DNA of 64,000 bases from Frigidibacter sp. ROC022 (GCF_024723735.1 NZ_JANQDU010000003.1:186001-250000), one strand, 5' to 3'; positions 17,359 to 26,052 are shown, counted from the stretch's first letter. Translations and numbers: made by a program. Notes: generated by a model not told the origin, from the letters alone.

Positions 17359-18603
17359 ATGCCGGCATCCAATTCGCTCGGGGAGCTGCTTTCGACCATC
17401 TTCGAAAGACGCCCCTTTTCGCGTGTCGAGCAGGACAACCGCTCGGCCGCGGACCTGTGCCGGGCTCTGCTGTCGCAAAAGACCGAACTGACCGGCGTGC
17501 AGATCGCCGCCCTGCTGCTGGACCGGTACAAGGGCTTTGACGCCGAACAGAAGCTGGAGTTCTTCCGGCTGCTCAACGACGAGTTCGACATCGACCGGGC
17601 GGCGATCGCAGGGCTGGCAAAGGCCTATGCCGACGATCCTTCGTCCGAAAACTACGCACGGTTCTCGGCCGGGGCAGAGCCGAGACGGCAGGAACTGTTT
17701 CGCCGCCTGAACGAGGTGCCCGGCGCGACGGCCGAACTGGTCGGGATGCGGGCCGACCTTCTCGGCTTCCTGAAGTCCGAACCGCTGCTCGCCCGCGTGG
17801 ATCAGGATTTCCTTCACCTGCTGAGAAGCTGGTTCAATCGCGGCTTTCTGGTCCTGCGCCAGATCACCTGGGGCAGCCCGGCCTCGATCCTGGAAAAGGT
17901 CATTGCCTACGAGGCGGTGCATGAAATCCGGACATGGGACGACCTGCGCCAGCGGTTGCAGCCCGTGGACCGGCGCTGCTTTGCATTCTTCCACCCCGCG
18001 ATGCCGGACGATCCGCTGATCTTCGTCGAGATCGCTCTGGTGAGCGGGGTTCCCGCCTCGATCCAGGAACTGCTTTCGGGCGACCGCAAGGTGCTGCGCG
18101 ACGACGAGGCCGACACGGCGGTCTTCTACTCCATCTCCAATTGCCAGAAGGGGCTTGCGGGTGTCTCCTTCGGCAATTCGCTCATCAAGCAGGTGGCGCG
18201 TGATCTGGCCCGGGACCTTCCCAACGTGAAGTCCTTTGTCACCCTGTCGCCGATCCCGGGCCTGGTGCGATGGCTGACGCGCGAGGACAGGCTGGCGCAG
18301 GCCGACGACCCGACCATGCTGCGACGGCTGGCCGCGCAGTATCTGGTTCAGGAAAAGACCGGGGACGGGCGACCCCTGGATCCGGTCGCCAGATTCCACC
18401 TGGCCAACGGCGCCCAGATCCACGCCATCCATGCCGACGCCGACATTTCCGAGAACGGGCTCGCCCAGTCCCGGGGGGTGATGGTCAACTACCTGTATGA
18501 CCTCGGCCGGATTTCGCGAAATCTCCAGCAATTCGCGGAATCCGGGGCCGTCGCGGCCTCGTCTGCGGTCCGGACCCTGGCCAGGCAGGCTTCGAAAGGC
18601 TGA
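17359..18603 (+). CDS. Malonyl-CoA decarboxylase
   Basis: Converts malonyl-CoA to acetyl-CoA and CO2. The 414-residue protein has the helical N-terminal domain and the acetyltransferase-like catalytic domain of the MCD family: FFHPAMPDDPLIFVEIAL, FYSISNCQKGLAGVSFGNSL, and a C-terminal HADADISENGLAQSRGVMVNYLYDL segment with the region expected to carry the catalytic histidine. It resembles MatA of malonate utilisation. A malonyl-CoA synthetase close to MatB is not evident, though the CoA ligase at 7311 might supply it. It lies 12 bp after the YCII gene; the next gene starts 139 bp later. Confidence 0.93.
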   Translation: MPASNSLGELLSTIFERRPFSRVEQDNRSAADLCRALLSQKTELTGVQIAALLLDRYKGFDAEQKLEFFRLLNDEFDIDRAAIAGLAKAYADDPSSENYARFSAGAEPRRQELFRRLNEVPGATAELVGMRADLLGFLKSEPLLARVDQDFLHLLRSWFNRGFLVLRQITWGSPASILEKVIAYEAVHEIRTWDDLRQRLQPVDRRCFAFFHPAMPDDPLIFVEIALVSGVPASIQELLSGDRKVLRDDEADTAVFYSISNCQKGLAGVSFGNSLIKQVARDLARDLPNVKSFVTLSPIPGLVRWLTREDRLAQADDPTMLRRLAAQYLVQEKTGDGRPLDPVARFHLANGAQIHAIHADADISENGLAQSRGVMVNYLYDLGRISRNLQQFAESGAVAASSAVRTLARQASKG

Positions 18604-18742
18604 GATTCGGTCCGCCGCCGGCGGTCTTGCCCGTCAGCAGAACTGCCCCATTGGGTCAAATCGCATTGCTTTACTGGGCCTGCGATCTGCCGCAGCCTTG
18701 CGCGGGCATGTTGCGATCCACGACAAGAGGGCAGTTCTCCGG

Positions 18743-19726
18743 ATGAAAATCGGCTTTATCGGACTTGGCAATGTCGGCGCGAAGCTGGCGGGAAGCCTGT
18801 TGCGGAACGGTTTCGACCTGACCGTGCATGACCTGGACCCGGAGCGGGTGGCCGCCTTTGTCGCCCGTGGCGCCAGCGCCACCCCCGGCCCGCTGGAGAT
18901 GATGCGGGATTGCGACGCGGTGATCACCTGCCTGCCGTCGCCGGCGGCCTCGGCCGCGGTGGTCGAGGAGATGCTGCCCGCAGTGGATGCCGGCAAGATC
19001 TGGATGGAGATGTCGACCACCGACGCGGGCGAGGTCAAGCGGCTGGCGGCGCTGGTCCGGGAACATGGCGGGGCGGCGATCGAATGCCCCGTCTCGGGCG
19101 GCTGCCACCGCGCCGACACCGGCAATATCTCGATCTTTGCGGGCTGCGACCGCGCCACCTTCGACCGGATGCTGCCGGTGCTGACGACCCTGGGCCGCCG
19201 GATTCTGCATACCGGCGAGATCGGCACCGCCTCGACCCTGAAGGTGATGACCAACTACCTGGCGACCGCCAACTTGCTGACCTGCTGCGAGGCGCTGGTG
19301 ACGATGAAAGCCGCCGGGCTGGACCTGAACACCACCTACGAGGCGATGAAGATCTCGTCCGGCACCTCCTTCGTGCACGAGACCGAAAGCCAGCTGATCC
19401 TGAACGGCTCGCGCGACGTCTCCTTCACGATGGACCTGGTGAAGAAGGATATCGGTCTGTTCCAGAAGATCGCCGATCAGGCCGGGGTTCCGCTGGAGAT
19501 CAGCCCGCTTCTGGTCGAGATATTCGATGACGGCATCGCCCGCTTTGGCGAACGCGAACTGTCGCCCAACATCATACGGCGCCTGGAAGAGGCCACCGGG
19601 CTGAGCATCACCGCCCCCGGTTTCCTCGCGGAACTGGTTGATGACGAGCCCGAGGAACCGGGTTACGAGGTCATCCCGACCGGTCTCGATGCCGCCGCGA
19701 AGAGCCCCGCCATGGCCGAGGAATGA
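18743..19726 (+). CDS. NAD-dependent beta-hydroxyacid dehydrogenase (HIBADH family)
   Basis: Oxidises a 3-hydroxy acid, or reduces the semialdehyde. The start at 18743 places the Rossmann motif GFIGLGNVGAKLAGSLL at residue 4. Family landmarks follow: the substrate-binding CPVSGGCHRADTGNISIFAGC (DAPVSGG-like), the catalytic-lysine region TLKVMTNYLATANLL, and KDIGLFQKIADQAGVPLEI. At 327 residues it is longer than typical (about 295) owing to an acidic C-terminal tail after FLAELVDDE. The stop overlaps the aldolase start (ATGA), so the two act together, as in threonate-type LtnD/OtnC pairs, though no OtnK-like kinase is seen. Confidence 0.88.
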   Translation: MKIGFIGLGNVGAKLAGSLLRNGFDLTVHDLDPERVAAFVARGASATPGPLEMMRDCDAVITCLPSPAASAAVVEEMLPAVDAGKIWMEMSTTDAGEVKRLAALVREHGGAAIECPVSGGCHRADTGNISIFAGCDRATFDRMLPVLTTLGRRILHTGEIGTASTLKVMTNYLATANLLTCCEALVTMKAAGLDLNTTYEAMKISSGTSFVHETESQLILNGSRDVSFTMDLVKKDIGLFQKIADQAGVPLEISPLLVEIFDDGIARFGERELSPNIIRRLEEATGLSITAPGFLAELVDDEPEEPGYEVIPTGLDAAAKSPAMAEE

Positions 19727-20499
19727 GCCCGATGCAGACCACCACCGCCGACCGGTCCAGCAAGTCCAACATGGACCACTGGAACCTCCGCGCCGATCTG
19801 GCCGCAGCCTTCCGCTGGGCGGCGCGGCTGAACATGCATGAGGCGGTGGCGAACCACTTCAGCGTCGCGGTCAATGCCTCGGGGACAAGGTTCCTGATCA
19901 ATCCCAACCAGATGCATTTCGCGCGCATCAAGGCGTCGGACCTGCTGCTGCTGGATGCCGAGGACCCGTCGGCGCTGGACGCGCCGAACGCGCCCGACCC
20001 GACCGCCTGGGGCCTGCATGCGGCGATCCACCGGACCTGCCCGCATGCCCGCTGCGTGATGCACACCCATTCGATCTGGGCCACCGTTCTGGCCTGCCTG
20101 GCCGACAGCACGCTGCCGCCGATCGACCAGAACACCGCGACCTTCTACAACCGCTACCTGGTGGATGACGCTTTCGGCGGGCTGGCCTTCGAGGCCGAGG
20201 GGCTGCGCTGCGCGTCGATGCTCTCCGACCCGGCCAGGAAGGTCATGATCATGGGCAATCACGGAGTCCTGGTGGTGGGCGACAGCGTCGCCGACACCTG
20301 GAACCGGCTGTTCTACTTCGAGCGTGCGGCCGAAACCTATGTCCGCGCATTGCAGACCGGCCAGTCGCTGCGGGTCCTAAGCCCCGAGATCGCCGAGAAG
20401 ACGGCGCGGGAACTGGAGGACTATCCCGGCCAGGCCGATGCGCATCTGCGTGAACTGCGCGCGATCCTGGACGACGAGAACGATCCCTACGCGACCTGA
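19723..20499 (+). CDS. Class II aldolase/adducin-family protein
   Basis: Zn-dependent aldolase/decarboxylase fold. The 258-residue protein shows LAAAFRWAARLNMHEAVANHFSVAV (in place of the usual ...GNISAR), the metal-binding histidine pair in CVMHTHSIWATVLA, and MGNHGVLVVGDSVADTWNRLFYFERAAETYV. ATG at 19723 overlaps the dehydrogenase stop by 4 bp; ATG 19732 is an alternative. Substrate unknown; possibly it acts on the 3-oxo acid made by the preceding dehydrogenase. Confidence 0.88.
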   Translation: MSPMQTTTADRSSKSNMDHWNLRADLAAAFRWAARLNMHEAVANHFSVAVNASGTRFLINPNQMHFARIKASDLLLLDAEDPSALDAPNAPDPTAWGLHAAIHRTCPHARCVMHTHSIWATVLACLADSTLPPIDQNTATFYNRYLVDDAFGGLAFEAEGLRCASMLSDPARKVMIMGNHGVLVVGDSVADTWNRLFYFERAAETYVRALQTGQSLRVLSPEIAEKTARELEDYPGQADAHLRELRAILDDENDPYAT

Positions 20500-20649
20500 C
20501 CCTTCATCCTTTCGCAGAGGACGAAACGGCGACGACGGAAGCGATACGCGAGTATCGGGACGGGGCTTCGTGCCCGGCCTGTCCGGCGAAGGCACCGAAT
20601 TCCTAGGTGTCATTGGCTGCGGCGCGCCGCGGCCCCCAGTCGCTCGCGC

Positions 20650-22092
20650 TCAGGCCACGAAGGGTGGCCGGACCTTCATCTCCAGGTAGTCCTCCAGCCC
20701 GAAGCGGCCACCTTCGCGGCCGTTGCCGGACTGCCTGAAGCCGCCGAAGGGCGAGCCGTAATCGGCATCGCGCCCGTTGATATGGATGCCACCGGCCCGC
20801 AGCCGCCGGGCGACGCGGATCGCGCGATCCTCGCTTCCGGTCTGGATATAGGCGGCCAGGCCGTAGTCGGTGTCATTGGCCAGCGCGATCGCCTCTTCCT
20901 CGCTGTCGAAAGGCGTCATCGCCAGAACCGGGCCGAAGATCTCCTCGCGCCAGATGGCCATGTCGGGGGAGACATCGCAGAACACCGTCGGGCGCACGAA
21001 CCAGCCGCCTTGCAGCCTTTCGGGCAGGCCATCGGGACGCCCGGGACCACCGGCGAGCAACCGGGCGCCGTCGTCCAGCCCCTTGCGGATCATCGTCTGC
21101 ACCCGGTCATACTGCAGCCGGTCGAACAGCGGCCCGATATGGTCGCCTTCCTCGGCGGGATCGCCGACCGGCTGCGCCTCGGCCGCGGCGCGGGCGATTT
21201 CCAGCGCCCGGTCATAGACACTTCGTTCCACCAGCATGCGCGTCGGCGCATCGCAGGACTGGCCGGTGTTGTAGAAACAGGCCGCGACCCCTTCGGTCAC
21301 ACGGGCGTCCAGGTCACAATCGGCAAAGACGAGGTTCGGCGACTTGCCGCCCAGTTCCAGCGTCACCCGCTTGATGGTCGCCGCGGCATCCCGCGACACC
21401 GCGCTGCCGGCGCGGGTCGAGCCGGTGAAGGACATCATCGCCACGTCCGGGTGCCGCGACAGCGCCGCGCCGACGGTCGGGCCCTCGCCATGAACCAGGT
21501 TGAACACCCCGGCGGGGAAACCCGCCTCGTGCACCATCTCGGCATAGATCTGCGCCGAGAGCGGCGTATGTTCCGAGGGTTTCAGAACGCAAGTCGCGCC
21601 GGTCGCCAGCACCGGCACCACTTTCAGCGCGATCTGATTGATCGGCCAGTTCCAGGGCGTGATCAGCCCGCAGACGCCGATCGGCTCGCGGCTGAGGATA
21701 TCGCCGTTGGGCAGGGTCTCTTCCTCGTCCAGCGCTTCCAGCGCGGCGATGAAACCCTCCAGATGGCCCAGCCCGGAATAGGCCTGCACCTCGCGCGCCA
21801 TGGTGGCGGGAGCGCCCATTTCCGCGCTGATCGCCCGGCCCAGATCGTCGAGCCGGGCGCGTGTGATCCCGGCCAGCCGGCGCAGCAGTGCCAGCCGCTC
21901 GGGTTTCGGGGTCAGTGAATAGCTTTCGAAGGCGGTGCGTGCGGCGGCGACGGCACGGTCGACATCCTCGGCATTGCCGAGCGTCAGCGTTCCGATCCGC
22001 GCATTGGTCGAGGGGGTCAGGATCGGCATCGTCCGGGTGCCAGAGGGCGCGACCCAGGCCCCGCCGATGTAGAATCTGTCTGCGGTGATCAT
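20650..22092 (-). CDS. NAD(P)-dependent aldehyde dehydrogenase
   Basis: Oxidises an aldehyde to an acid. The 480-residue protein has the whole ALDH set: TPWNWP with Asn148, KPSEHTPLSA, FTGSTRAGSAV, general base Glu246 in ELGGKSPN, and nucleophile Cys280 in NTGQSCDAPTRM. The C-terminal GGFRQSGNGREGG element is intact. It is divergent from a LysR gene across 209 bp and is probably its target. The specific aldehyde is unclear. Confidence 0.92.
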   Translation of the reverse strand: MITADRFYIGGAWVAPSGTRTMPILTPSTNARIGTLTLGNAEDVDRAVAAARTAFESYSLTPKPERLALLRRLAGITRARLDDLGRAISAEMGAPATMAREVQAYSGLGHLEGFIAALEALDEEETLPNGDILSREPIGVCGLITPWNWPINQIALKVVPVLATGATCVLKPSEHTPLSAQIYAEMVHEAGFPAGVFNLVHGEGPTVGAALSRHPDVAMMSFTGSTRAGSAVSRDAAATIKRVTLELGGKSPNLVFADCDLDARVTEGVAACFYNTGQSCDAPTRMLVERSVYDRALEIARAAAEAQPVGDPAEEGDHIGPLFDRLQYDRVQTMIRKGLDDGARLLAGGPGRPDGLPERLQGGWFVRPTVFCDVSPDMAIWREEIFGPVLAMTPFDSEEEAIALANDTDYGLAAYIQTGSEDRAIRVARRLRAGGIHINGRDADYGSPFGGFRQSGNGREGGRFGLEDYLEMKVRPPFVA

Positions 22093-22301
22093 CTCTGTCT
22101 TCCCCTTCGGCCATCACAAGCTGCCGGACACCCGCCGGATGCAAGGCGCCGGCGCTGTTGTCATTCGTCGCACAATGGGGCAGCAGGCAGCCGGGAATGC
22201 AAACGACGATATTGACCGCTCAGGCCCCATTCATCTTCGGGCAACCGGCCGGCCGCGGTCCGGAAGCCCTTGGGCATTGTTCGGGAAGGAACCGTGACAA
22301 C

Positions 22302-23183
22302 ATGCGCCGACTGCCCCATGTCACCTGGCTGCGGTCGTTCGAGGCCGCCGCGCGTCACAGCTCCTTCAGCGCCGCCGCCGACGAGTTGCACCTGACCCCG
22401 GCGGCGGTCAGCCAGCAGATCCGGCTACTGGAACGGCATCTGGGTATCCAGCTGTTCAAGCGCCTGGCCAAGGGGGTCGAACTGACCGACCTCGGTCAGG
22501 CCTATGCCCTGCCGATCCGGAAGTCCTTTCTCGAGATGCAGACGGCGACGGACGGGCTGTTCAGCGACAGGCGCAAGTCGCGTCTCCGGGTCCGGTCCTC
22601 GATCTCTTTCGCGGCGCTGATCCTGGCGCCACGGCTGAACGGCTTCCGCCGACTGTATCCGGAAGTCGAGATCGAACTGTCGACGACGGTCTGGGCCGAC
22701 CGGATGAGCGATGCCAGCATCGATCTCGACATCCGCTATGGCGAGGGAGACTGGCCGGAGCACAGCATCCACCCCCTGCCGATCGCGGCGGAGACCATCG
22801 TCTGCCATCCGGATTACGCCGGGACGCTGACCGGTGCGCCGCCGGCCGAAGCGCTTTGCGCGGCCGACATCGTGCAGATCGTCGGTTCGGAAACCGACTG
22901 GGACCGGATGCTGGACCGGTTCGGCGCCGACCGGCCGCGACCGTCGCACTGGATGAAGGCGGACTCCTCGTTGATCGCCCTGCAGATCCTCGGCGGCGGC
23001 CATGGCTGCGCCATCATCAGCCGCAGCTTCGCCAGGCATGATCTGGAGGTGGGCCGGCTGGTCGCGCCTTTCGGGGTGGAGATTCCGATGGGCCAGAGTT
23101 TCTACCTCGTCGAGCGGGATGATCTGGGCTCCCGGCCCGATGCCGGCGCGTTCATCGACTGGATTCGGGACGAGCAGCTCTAG
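22302..23183 (+). CDS. LysR-family regulator, GcvA-like
   Basis: Transcription regulator. The ATG at 22302 gives 293 residues starting MRRLPHVTWLRSFEAAARH; the helix-turn-helix FSAAADELHLTPAAVSQQIRLLERHLG and the LF-RL-KGVELTDLG wing are typical of the GcvA/AmpR group, which often begins with a LPPLxALRAFEAAARH-like segment. The C-terminal part is a periplasmic-binding-protein-like effector domain (SISFAALILAPRLNGFRRLYPEVEIEL). It is divergent from the aldehyde dehydrogenase and likely regulates it and itself. Confidence 0.9.
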   Translation: MRRLPHVTWLRSFEAAARHSSFSAAADELHLTPAAVSQQIRLLERHLGIQLFKRLAKGVELTDLGQAYALPIRKSFLEMQTATDGLFSDRRKSRLRVRSSISFAALILAPRLNGFRRLYPEVEIELSTTVWADRMSDASIDLDIRYGEGDWPEHSIHPLPIAAETIVCHPDYAGTLTGAPPAEALCAADIVQIVGSETDWDRMLDRFGADRPRPSHWMKADSSLIALQILGGGHGCAIISRSFARHDLEVGRLVAPFGVEIPMGQSFYLVERDDLGSRPDAGAFIDWIRDEQL

Positions 23184-23211
23184 GGCGGATGCAAGGAGCG
23201 CGGGGCAGGGC

Positions 23212-23225
23212 GCATGGCGCCATGC
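23212..23225. repeat. 14-bp perfect palindrome between LysR and arsR genes
   Basis: GCATGGCGCCATGC is fully self-complementary and lies 26 bp after the LysR stop. It may be part of a weak terminator for that gene or a second protein-binding site upstream of arsR. No T-run follows, so a simple intrinsic terminator is not clear. Confidence 0.4.
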
Positions 23226-23253
23226 CGTTGCCGGCTGACATGGATCAAGGCGC

Positions 23254-23273
23254 ATATGCGCCCGGGCGCATAT
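23254..23273. promoter_or_regulatory. 20-bp perfect palindrome, probable ArsR operator
   Basis: ATATGCGCCCGGGCGCATAT is a perfect 20-bp palindrome ending 9 bp before the arsR start at 23283. ArsR/SmtB repressors bind AT-flanked inverted repeats near their own promoters, so this is the expected autoregulatory site for the arsR-permease-thioredoxin operon. The position also overlaps the ribosome-binding region, since no clear Shine-Dalgarno motif is present between it and the ATG. Confidence 0.75.
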
Positions 23274-23282
23274 CTATCCTGC

Positions 23283-23570
23283 ATGCAAGAGATTCTCACC
23301 GCCCTCACCGACCCGACACGCCGCGCCGCACTCGCGCTGCTCTGGCGCGGTGGCGAACACTGTGTCTGCGAGTTGATGGCCAGGCTCGGCACCAGCCAGA
23401 GCCGGATGTCGCGGCACATGAAGGTGCTGCGCGAGGCCGGTCTGGTGCTGGACCGGCGCGACGCGCAATGGGTGCGCTATCGCCGCAATCCGGAACTCGC
23501 GCCGGAACTGGCTGCCGTCATCGACGCGGTGCTGGCCGCGGAACGCAAATCTGAAAGGAAGGTCGCATGA
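23283..23570 (+). CDS. arsR: ArsR/SmtB-family metalloregulator
   Basis: Metal(loid)-responsive repressor. The ATG at 23283 gives 95 residues: MQEILTALTDPTRRAALALL, then a Cys-containing helix ECVCEL-like (GEHCVCELMARLGTSQS) typical of arsenic-sensing ArsR (C-V-C in the alpha-3 helix), and the recognition helix QSRMSRHMKVLREAGLV. A longer in-frame start at 23214 would read through the palindromic operator and is rejected. Its stop overlaps the permease start by 4 bp. The ligand is presumably As(III) or an organoarsenical. Confidence 0.9.
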   Translation: MQEILTALTDPTRRAALALLWRGGEHCVCELMARLGTSQSRMSRHMKVLREAGLVLDRRDAQWVRYRRNPELAPELAAVIDAVLAAERKSERKVA

Positions 23571-24625
23571 CCACCGAAACCCATGCCCCGATGCCGCATC
23601 GCGCGGCGCCGGACTGGCTCTGGTATCTTGGCGTGCCCGTCGCGGGTGTCCTGCTCTACCTGCTCTACGGTCAGTTGATCCCGATCTCGGAATGGCTGAC
23701 CGGCCTGTTCCCGGTGGCGCGCGACAGCCACACCGGTGAGGCGATCGCCTTCTTTACCTATGACGTGCCCAAGGTGCTGCTGCTCCTGACCGGGATCGTC
23801 TTTGTGACCGGCGTGCTTCGCAGCTGGTTCAGCCCCGAGAAGACCCGCGCGCTGCTTGCCGGCAAGCGCCAGATCTGGGGCTATCCGCTGGCTGCCGCCC
23901 TGGGCGTGCTGACACCTTTCTGTTCCTGCTCCTCGGTGCCGCTGTTCATCGGTTTCGTCTCGGCAGGGATTCCGCTGGGTGTGACCTTCTCCTTCCTGAT
24001 CGCCGGGCCGATGGTCGGGCCGGTGGGGCTGGGGCTGCTCTATGGCCTCGTCGGCTGGAAGATCGCCACGATCTACCTTGTCTTCGGTTTCACCATCGCC
24101 ACCGTTTCGGGCTGGGTGCTGGGCCGCTTCGGGCTTGAGAAATACCTTCAGGACTGGGTGCGCGAGTTGAATGCCGGCCCAGTGGGCGACCTGCCCGAAG
24201 AGCGGCTGACCCTGGTGGACCGGCTGAAGATCGGGCTGGAACAGGTGCGCGAGATCGTCGGCAAGGTCTGGATCTGGGTGCTGGTCGGCATCGGCATCGG
24301 CGCCGCGATCCATGGCTATGTGCCCGAAGCGGTGATGCTGAAGATCATGGGCGGCGAGGCCTGGTGGTCGGTTCCGGCAGCGGTGGTCGTGGGCGTGCCG
24401 ATGTATACCAACGCGGCCGGGGTGATCCCCATCGTCGAGGCGCTGCTGGGCAAGGGCGCGGCCCTTGGCACGACCCTGGCCTTCATGATGTCGGTGATCG
24501 CGCTCAGCCTGCCCGAGATGGTCATCCTCAAGCAGGTGCTGACCTACCGGCTGATCGCCATCTTCATCGCGGTTGTCGCGGCGGGCATCCTCGCCACCGG
24601 CTTCCTTTTCAATTTCCTGCTCTGA
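23567..24625 (+). CDS. Permease, ArsP/YraQ (DUF318) family
   Basis: Inner-membrane transporter, probably efflux of trivalent organoarsenicals by analogy to ArsP. The 352-residue protein has about eight to ten helices and the characteristic TPFCSCSSVPLFIGFVSAG cysteine motif in one half and VPMYTNAAGVIPIVEALL in the other, with a hydrophilic central loop (EERLTLVDRLKIGLEQVREIVGK). It overlaps arsR by ATGA and is followed 12 bp later by a small thioredoxin-like gene, a common ArsP/permease arrangement. The organoarsenical role is inferred from arsR linkage. Confidence 0.88.
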   Translation: MTTETHAPMPHRAAPDWLWYLGVPVAGVLLYLLYGQLIPISEWLTGLFPVARDSHTGEAIAFFTYDVPKVLLLLTGIVFVTGVLRSWFSPEKTRALLAGKRQIWGYPLAAALGVLTPFCSCSSVPLFIGFVSAGIPLGVTFSFLIAGPMVGPVGLGLLYGLVGWKIATIYLVFGFTIATVSGWVLGRFGLEKYLQDWVRELNAGPVGDLPEERLTLVDRLKIGLEQVREIVGKVWIWVLVGIGIGAAIHGYVPEAVMLKIMGGEAWWSVPAAVVVGVPMYTNAAGVIPIVEALLGKGAALGTTLAFMMSVIALSLPEMVILKQVLTYRLIAIFIAVVAAGILATGFLFNFLL

Positions 24626-24637
24626 AAGGACATCCTC

Positions 24638-24874
24638 ATGAAAACCGTCAAGGTCTACGGCCCCGGCTGCAAGCGCTGCGAAGCCACCGAAGCCATGGTC
24701 AAGGAAGCCGCCGCCCGGCTCGGTATCGAGGTCGCGGTCGAAAAGATCACCGATGCCAAATCCATCGCCGTGGCGGGGGTGATGTCGACGCCGGGCCTCT
24801 CGGTCGATGGCAAACTGGTCCATGCCGGCGGCCTGCCCGACGCGGCCAAACTCGACGGCTGGCTGACCGCATGA
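24638..24874 (+). CDS. Small thioredoxin-like redox-active disulfide protein
   Basis: A 78-residue single thioredoxin-fold protein with the active-site GCKRCEATE (Cys-Lys-Arg-Cys) near the N-terminus and a cis-proline region VMSTPGLSVDGKLVHAG. Such glutaredoxin/thioredoxin 'redox-active disulfide protein 2' genes commonly follow DUF318 permeases and may reduce the permease cysteines or the metalloid. An AAAGGA ribosome-binding site precedes it, 12 bp from the permease stop; third gene of the arsR operon. Confidence 0.9.
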   Translation: MKTVKVYGPGCKRCEATEAMVKEAAARLGIEVAVEKITDAKSIAVAGVMSTPGLSVDGKLVHAGGLPDAAKLDGWLTA

Positions 24875-24937
24875 CAGGGTCTGCCGCCCCATCGGCGGGT
24901 TTGCCTGCGGATTGTGGGGGCTGGGGCGCGGCGGGAG

Positions 24938-25435
24938 TCAGCCGTTGTCGCCATGGACAACGATATTGAAGTCCTCCTCAGGCGAGGGGGCGACGAAATG
25001 GCGAGAGAACTGGCGGAATTGCTCCTCGGTCGCCGCGAAGGGATGATCACCTTGCGCGTTGCGCGCCCGCAGCCGGGCCAGGCAGACCTCGTCGGGCGGG
25101 TTCAGGACATGAAGCTGATGCGCGGCGGCGGTCCGGTCGAGGATGCTGCGCATCCATTTTCGGCTTTCGACGGTGTTCGCAGGAAAGTCTAGGACCACCG
25201 AAACCTCCGCGTTCAACAGGGATACGACATGCGGCCCCATGACTTGCTGCAAACTGGCGGCACATCGCACATAGTCACGGGCAGTGGTCATCCGATCGGC
25301 AAAGAGCGCGCCCAGCCATTCGTCCTCGGCCAGCAGGACGGTGCGGTCCTGACGTCCGAGCCGGGCCGCCAGAGTGGATTTTCCGGCGGCGATCTTTCCG
25401 CAGAGCATATGCAGGACGGGGGAGGCGGAGGACAT
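24938..25435 (-). CDS. Small P-loop kinase-like ATPase (AAA_33/zeta-like)
   Basis: A 165-residue cytoplasmic protein with Walker A CGKIAAGKSTLAARLG at the N-terminus, an early acidic LLAEDEWLGALF segment, and a strand VSVVLDFPANTVESRKWMRSIL typical of small-molecule kinases of the AAA_33/chloramphenicol-phosphotransferase kind. A C-terminal lid region LRARNAQGDHPFAATEEQF follows. It lacks an adjacent antitoxin gene, so a zeta-type toxin is unlikely. Convergent with the arsR operon. Substrate unknown. Confidence 0.8.
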   Translation of the reverse strand: MSSASPVLHMLCGKIAAGKSTLAARLGRQDRTVLLAEDEWLGALFADRMTTARDYVRCAASLQQVMGPHVVSLLNAEVSVVLDFPANTVESRKWMRSILDRTAAAHQLHVLNPPDEVCLARLRARNAQGDHPFAATEEQFRQFSRHFVAPSPEEDFNIVVHGDNG

Positions 25436-25644
25436 TGTTGAATTCCATGTTCAGCTCTGCGGGGGCCAGCCCGGCCGAGTAATCGAACAGCCGTTGTGCC
25501 CCTCGGGGCAGGGTTTTAGCGCCCGGCCGGCGGCAGACAAGCCCCGGGGGCCGGTTTTGTCGACGGCATGCATCGCTTCGATGCACGGGCGCGCGCTGCC
25601 CCTGCGGCACGAATTGCCATGATGATACCGTTCAAGGAGTGTGA

Positions 25645-26052
25645 ATGATGCTGGAATACAAGATCACCGCCCGTCGGATCGACAGCCACGGGTCCGAGGC
25701 GCGGGCCAAGTCGGCGCGGATCGTGCTCGACACCGACATGGCCGGGCGCGACGACGCGTTCAACCCGGCCGAGATGCTGCTGGCCAGCCTTGCCGCCTGC
25801 ATGCTGAAGGGTGCCGAACGGGTGGCGCCGATGCTGGAATTCGACCTGCGCGGCATGGAGATCAGCCTGCACGGGGTCCGGCAGGACAGCCCGCCGAAGA
25901 TGGTCCGCATCGACTACGAGATCACCGTCGATACCGACGAATCCGACCAGCGGCTCGACCTGCTGCATCGCAACCTGCGAAAATACGGCACGATCTCCAA
26001 CACGCTGGCCGAGGCGACCGAACTGGTGGGCACGATCCGGCGGGCGGGCTGA
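25645..26052 (+). CDS. OsmC/Ohr-family protein
   Basis: Predicted peroxide-handling or organic-hydroperoxide-related protein. The 135 residues show the OsmC fold: N-terminal strands, the central helix NPAEMLLASLAACMLKG with one reactive cysteine, and a ...DLLHRNLRKYGTISNTLAEATEL C-terminus. The second cysteine of classical Ohr/OsmC is not apparent at the expected later position, so peroxidase activity is uncertain. An AAGGAG site precedes tandem ATGs (25645 and 25648). Standalone gene. Confidence 0.85.
   Translation: MMLEYKITARRIDSHGSEARAKSARIVLDTDMAGRDDAFNPAEMLLASLAACMLKGAERVAPMLEFDLRGMEISLHGVRQDSPPKMVRIDYEITVDTDESDQRLDLLHRNLRKYGTISNTLAEATELVGTIRRAG

Noticed and set aside
18603-18743. N-terminal extension of the HIBADH protein to 18497
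   Set aside because: The extension reads low-quality sequence over the MCD end and precedes the Rossmann motif, which properly begins at residue 4 from 18743.
24938-25435. Zeta-toxin/antitoxin pair
   Set aside because: A P-loop kinase is present but no adjacent small antitoxin gene.
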